Shown piece after piece: positions 45,524 to 55,590 of a DNA stretch of 64,000 nucleotides. A program made the position numbers and the translations under genes. The DNA is from Actinospineispora eucalypti (GTDB taxonomy: Bacteria; Actinomycetota; Actinomycetes; Mycobacteriales; Pseudonocardiaceae). The notes beneath the pieces are model-generated. The model worked only from the letters and a program-made list of their open reading frames with translations, did no database searches and was not told where the DNA came from. Numbering within the stretch: position 1 is the stretch's first letter; each line of letters opens with the position of its first letter. The stretch covers positions 2,604,001 through 2,668,000 of the forward strand of contig JACHMT010000001.1 of the NCBI GenBank assembly GCA_014208095.1. The letters are read 5' to 3'.

Positions 45524-45719
45524 GAGCTGCCCGGAAAGCGGATCTCGAAACTCCCTGACGAACAGGGAACGGCGGTCGTTTCCTCTCAGCGCGACGCGAG
45601 CCGCTTCAAAGAAATTTGGTCAACGGCGCGCTGGCACAACCACGACTCGGGAGGCCAGCGGGTCAACCCTCGAAAACCGGTGCTCAGAACGGTGGTTCGG
45701 GTTCTAGGGACTGTTCCAA

Positions 45720-47099
45720 GATCGGTGTTTCCGGCCCGACGCGCCGGGCTGAGGTCCGGCGAGATGGGCACAGGCAGTGATGACATCTGATCTTGTGGGA
45801 TCAGCGAAGCGTGAGTCGAAGCCGGCGCGGGAGCTGTCACCGGAGCAGGCCGCCGCGGCGGCCATGGTGGCCGAGGCCAAGGCCCGAGGGCTGGCGCTGA
45901 CCGGCCCGGACGGTTTGTTGAAGGTGTTCACCAAGAGTGTGTTGGAAACCGCGCTTGGTGAAGAGATGACCGAGCATCTCGGGCATGAGAAAAATCGCGC
46001 CGAGCCGGATCGGGAATCAACAAACGTGCGGAACGGCACTCGGTCGAAGACCGTGATCTCGGATGCGGCCGGCGAGGTGCGGATCGATGTTCCGCGTGAT
46101 CGGGACGCGACGTTCGAGCCGCAGATTGTGAAAAAGCGGCAGCGGCGAATCGGTGACGTCGACGAAATTGTGTTGTCGTTGTGCGCGAAAGGGTTGACCA
46201 GCGGGGAGGTTTCCGCGCATTTCTCCGAGATCTACGGGGTTTCCGTGTCGAAGGAAACGATCTCGCGGATCACTGACAAAGTTGTGGCGGAGATGAACGA
46301 CTGGGCAAGCCGCCCCCTCGAGGAGATTTACGCCGCGTTGTTCATCGATGCCATCCAGGTCAAGGTGCGCGACGGTCAGGTAGCCAACCGGCCCGTCTAC
46401 GCCGCCATCGGGGTCACCCTGGACGGACACAAGGACGTGCTGGGACTGTGGATGGGCGCGGGCGGCGAAGGCGCCAAGTTCTGGATGAGCGTCCTGGTCG
46501 ACCTGAAGAACCGTGGCCTGCGAGACGTGTTCTTCCTGGTGTGCGACGGCCTGAAAGGACTACCCGATGTGGTGGCCAACGTCTGGCCGCAAACAATCGT
46601 CCAAACATGCATCGTCCATCTCATTCGCAACACGTTCCGCCTGGTCTCCCGACAGGACTGGGATGCGCTCAAGCGCGACGTGAAAGCAATCTACACCGCG
46701 CCCAACCCCGACGCCGCGCTGGGCGCTCTCGACGAACTCGACACAAAATGGGGAAAGAAATACGCGGCGGTGATCCGACTCTGGCGAAACGCCTGGAACG
46801 AGTTCGTGCCGTTCCTCGACTACGACGTCGAAATACGGCGGGTCATTTGCTCAACGAACGCGATTGAATCGCTGAACGCACGCTACCGCAGAGCAGTCCG
46901 AGCCCGTGGACATTTTCCCACCGAACAGGCAGCAATGAAATGCCTGTACCTTGTGACCCGCAGCCTGGACCCCACCGGGACAGGCCGCGCCCGATGGACG
47001 ATGCGCTGGAAGCCCGTGCTCAACGCCTTCGCCATCACCTTCAGCAACCGCTGGCCGGCAGCTGAGAGCTACTAACCGAACCGCCGGAAACACCGATCA
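45720..47099 (+). mobile_element. IS256-family insertion sequence, about 1.38 kb
   Basis: Terminal inverted repeats GATCGGTGTTTCCGGC (45720-45735) and GCCGGAAACACCGATC (47084-47099) match over all 16 positions and enclose one intact transposase. The 8-bp flanks (TGTTCCAA on the left, ACGGGATA on the right) do not match, so no target duplication is evident. Either the true ends lie slightly outside, or the site was rearranged after insertion. The right end lies inside the 3' end of the DUF222-HNH reading frame. Confidence 0.88.
45777..47075 (+). CDS. IS256-family (mutator-type) transposase
   Basis: A 432-residue DDE transposase with all three acidic residues: Asp191 (LFIDAIQVKV), Asp257 (LVCDGLKGLPD) and Glu364 (STNAIESLNARYRRAV). 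The CxxH region IVQTCIVHLIRNTFR is typical of the family. There is no frameshift or stop, so the element looks functional. Codon choice is less G/C-biased at third positions than in its neighbours (many GAA, AAA and TTT), fitting recent arrival. The start at 45777 is a GTG directly before ATG; the ATG at 45780 is equally possible. Confidence 0.95.
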   Translation: MMTSDLVGSAKRESKPARELSPEQAAAAAMVAEAKARGLALTGPDGLLKVFTKSVLETALGEEMTEHLGHEKNRAEPDRESTNVRNGTRSKTVISDAAGEVRIDVPRDRDATFEPQIVKKRQRRIGDVDEIVLSLCAKGLTSGEVSAHFSEIYGVSVSKETISRITDKVVAEMNDWASRPLEEIYAALFIDAIQVKVRDGQVANRPVYAAIGVTLDGHKDVLGLWMGAGGEGAKFWMSVLVDLKNRGLRDVFFLVCDGLKGLPDVVANVWPQTIVQTCIVHLIRNTFRLVSRQDWDALKRDVKAIYTAPNPDAALGALDELDTKWGKKYAAVIRLWRNAWNEFVPFLDYDVEIRRVICSTNAIESLNARYRRAVRARGHFPTEQAAMKCLYLVTRSLDPTGTGRARWTMRWKPVLNAFAITFSNRWPAAESY

Positions 47100-48870
47100 C
47101 GGGATAGACCCGGGTTCTGGGTCGGTGATGGGTTCTCCTCTGGTGTGGTAGCGGCGGCCGAGTGGGCTGATCCAGATGAACCTCCCTGGTTGGGGGTTGG
47201 GTGACGGTCCAGCCTCCTTCGTGTTTGAGCCGGTGGTCGTGTTTGCAGCCGGGTCCGAGGTTGGTGTGGGTGGTGGGGCCGCCGTGTTGGTGGTCGTGGG
47301 TGTGGTCTTGTTCGGATTGGGTGGCGGGGCGCCGGCAGCCGGGTGCGGTGCAGGTGCGGTCGCGGATCTGCACGTACCGGCGTAGCGCGTGTCCGGGCAA
47401 CCGTCGCCCCGGCCGGCTGTCCCGGTCGGGGCGGGGCGCGGTGCGGGCATGTTGGTACTGGGTGGAGATGTCGGTGATCACCCCGGCCCAGGCCTGGGGT
47501 GGGTCTTCGGCCAGGCGGGCCAGCACGGTGGCCGGGATGGCCAGCTCAACGATCCCGCCCTCGGCGTGGTGTCCGGGTGGGCCGGTGGTGGGTCTTCGGC
47601 GGGTGAGGCCTTCGGCGAGTAGGTAGCCCTCGTGGTCGGTGACCGCCCATCGCCATTGCCCCTGGTGTTGGCGGGCGACCGCCCGTCGCGCGGTGTCGGC
47701 GAGGATCGGCCCCCAGCCGGGCAGTTCGCCGGGCAGGTCGTTGACCCCGGCGAGGCTGTCGAGCCGGGCGCGGACCTCGATCCCGGCCACCCGTCCGAGG
47801 GGCTCGCGTTCGCCGGCCGTCCTTCGAGACACGGAAGCCGGCTGATCGTCGCGCGGGCCATCCCCGGCCAGCGGGGCGTCATCTGGTGCCGTCCAGGCCG
47901 GCTCGGCACGATCCAAACGGTCCCCGTCCGGCTCGGCGCTGTCCGGCTCGGTGCCCGCCGGATGTTCGGCCGCCACAGCGTTGTCCGTCGTGGCTTTTAG
48001 GGGTGTGGCTCGCACCGGCGTCGCTTCGGCGGTTGGGGGGTTGGCCGGTGGGGTTTGGGTCTGGGTAGCCTCGGCGAGCAGAGCGGTGATCATCTCTGTG
48101 TGGGTCAGGTGGTGGAAGCGGCCATCGAGCAGGCGTAGGTAGATGTCCGCGCGCAACTGGTCGACCCGGCCGGGGTGTCCGGCGCGTTTCGCCGCCCGGG
48201 CCAGCGCGGCAATGCGTTCGGCCGCGGCGGCGGCCTCGTCCGGGGGTAGACCCGACGCGCTGATCACCGCGGTGCCGTCCGGGTTCAGATAGCCCACCAC
48301 CGCCCGCTCACCCAATGCCCGCTGGTAGGCATCCTGGGCGTGGTCTGGATCGGCGGTCAGGATCAGCTTCAGGATGCGGGCGCGTAGCTGCCCGGTGGTC
48401 AACCCGGGCGCCGCCGCCAATACCGCGTTCAGCACGTTGGCGATCAACCCGGCCGGTAGGCCGGCCAGGTGGTGGACGAACACCCACGCCCGGTCCCGGT
48501 CGATCCGCCCGGCCAGCATCTCCGCATGCACGGAGGGCAAACCTCGACACAGGGCATAGGCGAACTCGGACTCACTCCACCCCTGCCGCCGCGTCATCAC
48601 CAACGTGGCCCGCACCTCATCCGGCGCGTAGCGGTGCGGCTCAACCAGCCGGGCCACCGAGCCAGGCCCTGCGGCGGGATCACGCTCCAGCGTCGAGGCC
48701 ACCGCCCCGAGATACACCCCATCGGCGTACGCCCGCTGCCGCGCCGACGCCTGCAACACATCGATGACCGAACCGTTCGGCACCGCCGTCACATCCACCG
48801 ACGCCAACACAGCGGCCAGCTCCGGACCGACGGGCATCCCCGCCAGCCGCTCACCAAGCCCGTCGCTCAT
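47041..48870 (-). CDS. DUF222/HNH endonuclease domain protein (13E12 repeat-like), tail overlapped by IS256
   Basis: About 609 residues. The N-terminal DUF222 domain has AVLASVDVTAVPNGSVIDVLQASARQRAY (in parts) and GLTTGQLRARILKLILTADP. A variable Pro/Ala/Asp linker spans about 275-385. The C-terminal HNH motif is CTAPGCRRPATQSEQDHTHDHQHGGPTTHTNLGPGCKHDHRLKHEGGW (in parts), with zinc Cys and catalytic His present. ATG 48870 is preferred; a longer frame to 48954 exists. The last 20 or so residues (GVSGGSVSSSQLPASGC) come from the right end of the IS256 element, so the natural C-terminus is replaced. Such genes relate to the mycobacterial 13E12 repeats. The role is unclear. Confidence 0.85.
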   Translation of the reverse strand: MSDGLGERLAGMPVGPELAAVLASVDVTAVPNGSVIDVLQASARQRAYADGVYLGAVASTLERDPAAGPGSVARLVEPHRYAPDEVRATLVMTRRQGWSESEFAYALCRGLPSVHAEMLAGRIDRDRAWVFVHHLAGLPAGLIANVLNAVLAAAPGLTTGQLRARILKLILTADPDHAQDAYQRALGERAVVGYLNPDGTAVISASGLPPDEAAAAAERIAALARAAKRAGHPGRVDQLRADIYLRLLDGRFHHLTHTEMITALLAEATQTQTPPANPPTAEATPVRATPLKATTDNAVAAEHPAGTEPDSAEPDGDRLDRAEPAWTAPDDAPLAGDGPRDDQPASVSRRTAGEREPLGRVAGIEVRARLDSLAGVNDLPGELPGWGPILADTARRAVARQHQGQWRWAVTDHEGYLLAEGLTRRRPTTGPPGHHAEGGIVELAIPATVLARLAEDPPQAWAGVITDISTQYQHARTAPRPDRDSRPGRRLPGHALRRYVQIRDRTCTAPGCRRPATQSEQDHTHDHQHGGPTTHTNLGPGCKHDHRLKHEGGWTVTQPPTREVHLDQPTRPPLPHQRRTHHRPRTRVYPVIGVSGGSVSSSQLPASGC

Positions 48871-48874
48871 GTGT

Positions 48875-48890
48875 TCGATTATACGTTCGA
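48875..48890. promoter_or_regulatory. Degenerate LexA-like box before the DUF222 gene
   Basis: On the coding strand TCGAAC-GTAT-AATCGA lies 4 bp before the start codon. One half matches the SOS-box arm fully and the other (AATCGA for GTTCGA) at four of six bases. Some mycobacterial 13E12 genes are LexA-regulated as I recall, which gives it weight. Degenerate, so tentative. Confidence 0.35.
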
Positions 48891-49133
48891 CCGCCGACAC
48901 ATTTCGGCGAACCCGGAACCACGAATCAACGCGAGCCTGGTCCGAGGCCACCACAACCCGGGAACCTGGCAGGTCAACACCTCGAAACCCGTCTATCGGG
49001 CACTAGCACAGCGGTCCGACAACTCCGTGCCGTCGCGGCGCGGAACGGCCGAGTTGTACACATCGCCCCCGTCCATCCACAGCTTCGCCGAGGTCGATGG
49101 CCCCCGCACCGCCCGGCCAGCAACCTTGGGGGC

Positions 49134-49772
49134 ATGGCACATGTGGTGTTCTTCGGCGGTCTCGGGATGTTGGCCGGTGCGGCCGCCAGGGCGGTGCTCG
49201 GCCGGCTGCGGCGCGGCGCGCGGCTCCGGCCGCCCTGGTGCGAGCTGGCGGTCGGCGCGCTGTGGGCCGGCGCCGGTGGTTGGTGGGGCGGTGGAGGGCT
49301 GTCCTGGCGGTGGCTGCCGTTGCTGCTCGGGCTCGCCTGGCTGGGGGTGGCCGCCGGGGCGGTGGACCTGGTGCATGGCCGCCTACCGGACGCGCTGACC
49401 CTGCCCGCCGTGCCGGCCGCCGTGCTCGCCACGGTGCCGCTGGGCGGTGTCGCGGTGTCGCGGGCGCTGCTCGGAGCCCTGTTGCTGTTCGGCGGGTACC
49501 TGGCAGTGCGGCTGGTGGCGCCGGGCGCGCTGGGTGCTGGTGACGTGAAGCTGGCCGCCGCGCTCGGTGCCGGGCTGGGCGCCGCATCCCTGGCGGCGCT
49601 GGCGGTGGCGACCGTGCTCGCCGCCGTGCTCACCGCGTCGGTGCTGGCCGGCGGGTTGTTGAGCGGCCGGTTGAGTCCCGGGGCGGCGGTGCCGCACGGG
49701 CCGGCGATGCTGTTCGCCGCGTGGCTGGTCCTCGCGGTGGCCGCCGGTGCGGGGGTGGGTGCCGGTGCGTGA
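49134..49772 (+). CDS. A24-family prepilin peptidase-like protein
   Basis: A 212-residue membrane protein with about seven hydrophobic helices. Both catalytic aspartates are in recognisable motifs, AVDLVHGRLPDALTLP (IPD-like) and GALGAGDVKLAAALGAG (GxGD). The family cleaves type IV prepilin-like leaders at the cytoplasmic face and may methylate the product. There is no N-terminal Cys4 zinc domain, which is normal for short actinobacterial forms. It lies between the aroE and aroC positions as in mycobacteria. No pilin genes are in the window. The ATG follows CTTGGGGGC. Confidence 0.85.
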   Translation: MAHVVFFGGLGMLAGAAARAVLGRLRRGARLRPPWCELAVGALWAGAGGWWGGGGLSWRWLPLLLGLAWLGVAAGAVDLVHGRLPDALTLPAVPAAVLATVPLGGVAVSRALLGALLLFGGYLAVRLVAPGALGAGDVKLAAALGAGLGAASLAALAVATVLAAVLTASVLAGGLLSGRLSPGAAVPHGPAMLFAAWLVLAVAAGAGVGAGA

Positions 49773-49828
49773 GGCCGCGGCTGCCGCCGACGCGGAGGTG
49801 AGGACCGGTGCGTGAGACAATCGGGACC

Positions 49829-51013
49829 GTGTTGCGTTGGTTGACCGCTGGTGAGTCGCACGGGCCGGCGCTGGTTGCGGTGCTCGAGGGCATGGTGGCC
49901 GGTGTCGAGATCACATCCAAGGAACTGGCCGCCGAGCTGGCACGGCGCCGGCTGGGCTACGGCCGGGGCGCCCGGATGAAGTTCGAAGCGGACGAGCTCG
50001 AGATCATCGGTGGCATCCGGCACGGGGTGACGCAGGGCGGGCCGGTCGCGGTGCGCATCGGCAACACCGAGTGGCCGAAGTGGGAGACCGTGATGGCGGC
50101 CGACCCGGTGGACCCGGAACTGATCGCCAACCGGGCGCGCAACGCGCCGCTGACCCGGCCCCGGCCCGGTCATGCCGACCTTGCCGGCATGACCAAGTTC
50201 GGGTTCGACGACGCCCGCCCGGTGCTGGAGCGGGCCAGCGCGCGGGAGACCGCCTCCCGGGTGGTGCTCGGCACGGTGGCCAAGGCATTTCTGAAGCAGG
50301 CGCTCGGCGTGGACATCGTGTCGCACGTGGTCGCGCTCGGCTCCGTGGATGCGCCTGACGACGAGCTGCCCGGCCCCGCTGACCTGGAGCGGGTGGATTC
50401 CAGCCCGGTGCGGGCCTACGCCGAGTCGGCCACCGAGGCGATGGTGGCCGAGGTGGACGCGGCCCAGGCGGACGGCGACACGCTCGGCGGCGTGGTCGAG
50501 GTGATCGCGTACGGCATGCCGGTCGGTGTCGGCAACTACGTGCAGTCCGACCGGCGGCTGGACGCCAGGCTGGCCGGTGCGCTGATGGGTATCCAGGCGA
50601 TGAAGGGCGTGGAGATCGGTGACGGGTTCCGCACCGCCCGCCGCCGGGGCAGCGCGGCCCACGACGAGATGGTGCCCGGCGCACCGGTGGACCGGCTGAC
50701 CAACCGGGCCGGCGGCATCGAGGGCGGCATGACCAACGGCGAGCCGGTGCGGGTGCGCGTGGCGATGAAACCGATCTCCACCGTGCCCCGCGCGCTGTCC
50801 ACCGTGGACGTGGCCACCGGCGAGCCGGCGCAGGCCATCCACCAGCGGTCGGACGTGTGCGCGGTTCCCGCGGCCGGTGTGGTCGCCGAGGCGATGGTCG
50901 CGCTGGTGCTGGCGCAGGCGGCGCTGGAGAAGTTCGGCGGCGACTCGGTGGCGGAGACGGCCCGCAACCTGGGGGCGTACCAGGCAGCCGCCGCCGAACA
51001 GCTCGGCCACTGA
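49829..51013 (+). CDS. aroC: Chorismate synthase
   Basis: A 394-residue enzyme converting EPSP to chorismate with reduced FMN. The opening is [24 protein letters not shown], a signature of the family, and further motifs are [56 protein letters not shown] (in parts), [16 protein letters not shown], and the C-terminal [19 protein letters not shown]. The GTG at 49829 places [11 protein letters not shown] at the start, so it is preferred over upstream starts. It is first of aroC, aroK, aroB and aroQ, but a reversed SnoaL-like gene and a TetR gene are inserted between aroC and aroK. Confidence 0.97.
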   Translation: MLRWLTAGESHGPALVAVLEGMVAGVEITSKELAAELARRRLGYGRGARMKFEADELEIIGGIRHGVTQGGPVAVRIGNTEWPKWETVMAADPVDPELIANRARNAPLTRPRPGHADLAGMTKFGFDDARPVLERASARETASRVVLGTVAKAFLKQALGVDIVSHVVALGSVDAPDDELPGPADLERVDSSPVRAYAESATEAMVAEVDAAQADGDTLGGVVEVIAYGMPVGVGNYVQSDRRLDARLAGALMGIQAMKGVEIGDGFRTARRRGSAAHDEMVPGAPVDRLTNRAGGIEGGMTNGEPVRVRVAMKPISTVPRALSTVDVATGEPAQAIHQRSDVCAVPAAGVVAEAMVALVLAQAALEKFGGDSVAETARNLGAYQAAAAEQLGH

Positions 51014-51015
51014 GC

Positions 51016-51453
51016 TCAGACGGCGGCCTCGGCGGCCTCGGGCGACGGCGCCAGCTGCGCCACGATGGCGGCCACGTCCAGCCAGACGTGTTCGCTGCTG
51101 ATGCCGCCGTCCCGGAACTCGCACACGTGCAGTAGCCGGTAGGTGACCTCGCGGTTGCCGCCGGGCAGGCCGAACGGCTGGCCGACGGCCCGCGCGGTGA
51201 CCATGGCCTCGTCCACCATGAAGTCGTCGCCGTACAGACGGCGGATCGGGGTAACCCGCTCGTTGTCGAAGTCGGCGAACAGCTGGGCGTAGCGGCAGCG
51301 GATGTCCGCCGGGTCCGACAGCGCCCCGTCAGGGTCGCCGATCACGTCGTGCACGGCCCCCTCGGCGAGCGTGCCCATCAATGCCTCCAAATCGTGCGCG
51401 GCTTCGGCGGCATAGTGCCGCCCCATGATCTCGTCCATCTCGGTGCGGTCCAT
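51016..51453 (-). CDS. SnoaL-like (NTF2-fold) protein
   Basis: A 145-residue protein with a cone-shaped NTF2/SnoaL-type fold: MDEIMGRHYAAEAAHDLEALMGTLAEGAVHDVIGDP (in parts), RRLYGDDFMVDEAMVTARAVGQP, and VTYRLLHVCEFRDGGISSEHVWLD. Members act as polyketide cyclases, isomerases or steroid-type binding proteins; the substrate here is unknown. ATG 51453 has GGAGGGGAAGCC upstream. It ends 2 bp from aroC and is divergent from a TetR gene with a perfect palindrome between them. It is therefore probably the regulated partner of that TetR protein. Confidence 0.82.
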   Translation of the reverse strand: MDRTEMDEIMGRHYAAEAAHDLEALMGTLAEGAVHDVIGDPDGALSDPADIRCRYAQLFADFDNERVTPIRRLYGDDFMVDEAMVTARAVGQPFGLPGGNREVTYRLLHVCEFRDGGISSEHVWLDVAAIVAQLAPSPEAAEAAV

Positions 51454-51572
51454 GGCTTCCCCTCCGAGCCGGTTGGCGGACTTCGCTGTCGGCGCGGAAC
51501 GGCGCCAGCGCGCCCAGATTCGACGGGAGCCCGCCAACAGGCTCTAGTACGGTCGTGCGATGACCCAATCGT

Positions 51573-51592
51573 CATGAGAAAGGATTCTCATG
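51573..51592. promoter_or_regulatory. Perfect palindrome, TetR operator candidate
   Basis: CATGAGAA-AGGA-TTCTCATG is a perfect 8+8 inverted repeat with a 4-nt spacer, located 17 bp before the TetR ATG and about 120 bp before the divergent SnoaL-like gene. The size and spacing are typical for a TetR dimer. Confidence 0.65.
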
Positions 51593-51608
51593 TCAATAGA
51601 ATAGTTGC

Positions 51609-52409
51609 ATGGTGATCCGGGACCTTCAGAAACAGCGGACCCGCCTCGCGCTGATCGACGCGGCGGTGCGGCTGGTCGGACAGGGCCAGTCGCCCACGCT
51701 CGCCGAGGTCGCTGAGGAGGCGCTGGTGTCCACCGCGACCGCGTACCGCTACTTCTCCAGCATGCGGCCGTTGCTGCTCGAGGTGGCCACCCGGCAGCTG
51801 CAACCCGCGGTGGACGAGCTGCTCGGCGAGCTGCCGGCGGATCCGGAGCAGCGGCTGGACCAGATGGTGGACCGGGTGACCAGCATGCAGTTGCGGCACG
51901 AGGCGCTGTGGCGGGGAGTGCTCAGCGCGATCCAGGAACGGTGGTTCGAGGAGGCCGAGCGGCCTCCGGAGGAGCGGGTTCCGGTGCGCGGGATCACCCG
52001 GGTGGGCCTGGTCGAGGGTGCGCTCGCCCCGCTGCGCGAGACCTTGCCGGCCGACCGCTACCGCAAGCTCAGCCTGGCCATCACGCTGGTGTTCGGCGCG
52101 GAGGCCATGGTCTCCGCCCGGGATGTCTGTGGGCTGGACGTCGATGAGTCGAGGGAGATCATGCGCTGGACCGCCCGGACGCTGCTGCGGGCCGTTCTCG
52201 CCGAGCCGGCCGGCGCCCCGGCGGGCGCGGACGGCGCGGGCACCGGTTCGGCCGGTGCGGGCACTGGTTCAGACAGCGGGGACACCGGGTCGGCCAGCGC
52301 CCCGGCGGGTGCGGACGGCGGGGGCAACGGGCCGGGTGGCGAGAGCAACCGGCCGGGTGGCGGGGGGAACGGGTCCGGTGGCGGGGGCAACGGGAGCGTG
52401 CCCGAATGA
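51609..52409 (+). CDS. TetR-family regulator with low-complexity tail
   Basis: A 266-residue regulator. The helix-turn-helix region is LIDAAVRLVGQGQSPTLAEVAEEALVSTATAYRYFSSMRPLL (in parts), with TAYRYF at the recognition-helix end. A helical sensor domain follows to about residue 200. The final 65 residues are a Gly/Ala/Ser/Asn-rich repeat (GAGTGSAGAGTGS, GGGGNGSGGGGNGS) unlike the rest and probably disordered. It is divergent from the SnoaL-like gene across the palindrome at 51573-51592. The pair lies between aroC and aroK, so aroKBQ may depend on a promoter downstream of this gene. Confidence 0.88.
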   Translation: MVIRDLQKQRTRLALIDAAVRLVGQGQSPTLAEVAEEALVSTATAYRYFSSMRPLLLEVATRQLQPAVDELLGELPADPEQRLDQMVDRVTSMQLRHEALWRGVLSAIQERWFEEAERPPEERVPVRGITRVGLVEGALAPLRETLPADRYRKLSLAITLVFGAEAMVSARDVCGLDVDESREIMRWTARTLLRAVLAEPAGAPAGADGAGTGSAGAGTGSDSGDTGSASAPAGADGGGNGPGGESNRPGGGGNGSGGGGNGSVPE

Positions 52410-52439
52410 CGGGTCGACGTGCTCGTCTAGGCTGAGCAG

Positions 52440-54506
<2,067 letters not shown>

Positions 54507-54510
<4 letters not shown>

Positions 54511-54672
54511 GCCGTGTTTAAAAAGCCCTCGATCGCGGTCTTCGCGCCCAGGCGGTCCCCGGCCGCGTTGTCGGCACGGCCACGTACCCCGGTACGAGGC
54601 CATGCCTCCGCCTTGCCGGAAACCACCTGGATCACGAAGCCCATCGACCGGGACTTCTTAAACACGGCCTAG
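54507..54672. mobile_element. MITE-like element with CTAG target duplication
   Basis: A 158-bp non-coding segment lies between two CTAG copies (54507-54510, 54669-54672). Its ends are inverted repeats: GCCGTGTTTAAAAAGCCC on the left and GGGACTTCTTAAACACGGC on the right, with about 16 matching positions. Short size, no transposase, and a CTAG duplication are typical of a miniature element mobilised by an IS5-type transposase. It fills the gap between convergent aroQ and the MBL gene, and the left CTAG supplies the aroQ stop codon. Confidence 0.75.
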
Positions 54673-54674
54673 CG

Positions 54675-55382
54675 TCAGCCGAACATCGACCGGAACTGCT
54701 CCAGGGAGCTGGCCCGGAACACCATGTTGGTGCGGCGTACCTCGGACAGCGGCGCCTTGGGGTCGGCGGAGTACATGTGGCCCGGGTGCACCACCGGGTC
54801 GCCGGCCAGGCCGGACAGCTGTTGCAGGCTGGCGTACATCGCGTCCGGGTCGCCGCCGGGGAAGTCGGTGCGCCCGCAGCCCTGCAGGAACAGGGTGTCC
54901 CCGGCGACCAGCTTGTCGTCCACGAGGAAGCACTGGCTGCCCGGTGTGTGGCCGGGGGTGTGCAGCAGCCGGATCGGCACGTCGCCCACCCGGATCTCGT
55001 CGTCGTGCTCGTGCGGGGTCAGGTCGGTGGCGGACACCCCGGTGGACCGGCGCACCCACTCCGCCTCGTCCCGGTTCACGTGCACCGGTACCGGTGCCTT
55101 GGCCAGCAGGTCGGCCAGCCCGGACAACTGGTGGCCCATCAGGTCCCCGCCGACGTGGTCCGGGTGATGGTGGGTGACCAGCACCCCGGTCAGCCGCAGG
55201 TCGTCGGCGGCGATCACGTCCAGCAGCTCGTTCGGCGCGTAGGCGGGGTCGACCACCACCACCTCGCGGGTGGCCGCGTCGCCGATCAGGTAGCAGAAGT
55301 TGACCATCTGCGTGGCGATCGGGTCGCCGACCGCGAAGTCCCGCCCGGACAGCAGCTGCCGGAAGTAAACCTGATCGCTCAT
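54675..55382 (-). CDS. MBL-fold hydrolase, glyoxalase II/persulfide dioxygenase-like
   Basis: A 235-residue metallo-beta-lactamase-fold enzyme. The first metal motif is VLVTHHHPDHVGGD (HxHxDH), the second LLHTPGHTPGSQCFLVDD, the bridging Asp is in VAGDTLFLQGCGRTDFPGGD, and the last His is in VVHPGHMY. QGCGRTDFPGG is characteristic of the hydroxyacylglutathione hydrolase/ETHE1-related group. The substrate is unknown; actinobacteria use mycothiol rather than glutathione. The ATG at 55382 gives MSDQVYFRQLLSG. It is divergent from the conservon operon. Confidence 0.87.
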   Translation of the reverse strand: MSDQVYFRQLLSGRDFAVGDPIATQMVNFCYLIGDAATREVVVVDPAYAPNELLDVIAADDLRLTGVLVTHHHPDHVGGDLMGHQLSGLADLLAKAPVPVHVNRDEAEWVRRSTGVSATDLTPHEHDDEIRVGDVPIRLLHTPGHTPGSQCFLVDDKLVAGDTLFLQGCGRTDFPGGDPDAMYASLQQLSGLAGDPVVHPGHMYSADPKAPLSEVRRTNMVFRASSLEQFRSMFG

Positions 55383-55590
55383 GCCGCCACCCTAAGCCCC
55401 GCCGCGGCGCGTCCGTTGGGCGGTTCGTGGGGAGATCGGCACCCACACGATCGTTAATATTGATGATTGGCCAGGAGAGGGTTACTTAATGGCCTCCGCA
55501 CTAGCTACGCTGCCGACGAATTCTGCGTGGGGCTGGGTCTCTACTCGGGGGGTCGAAACGAGACCGCGGCGGCCAGGGGTGGACGGAGGA

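Noticed and set aside
45552..45568. Terminator after the GNAT gene (TCCCTG-acgaa-CAGGGA)
   Set aside because: Only a 6-bp stem without a U-tract; too weak to annotate.
45690..45712. T-arm of a tRNA (GGTTCGGGTTC)
   Set aside because: No acceptor stem, anticodon arm or D-arm can be drawn around it.
47041..47099. 8-bp target duplication of the IS256 element
   Set aside because: TGTTCCAA and ACGGGATA do not match; no other equal 8-mer at the borders was seen.
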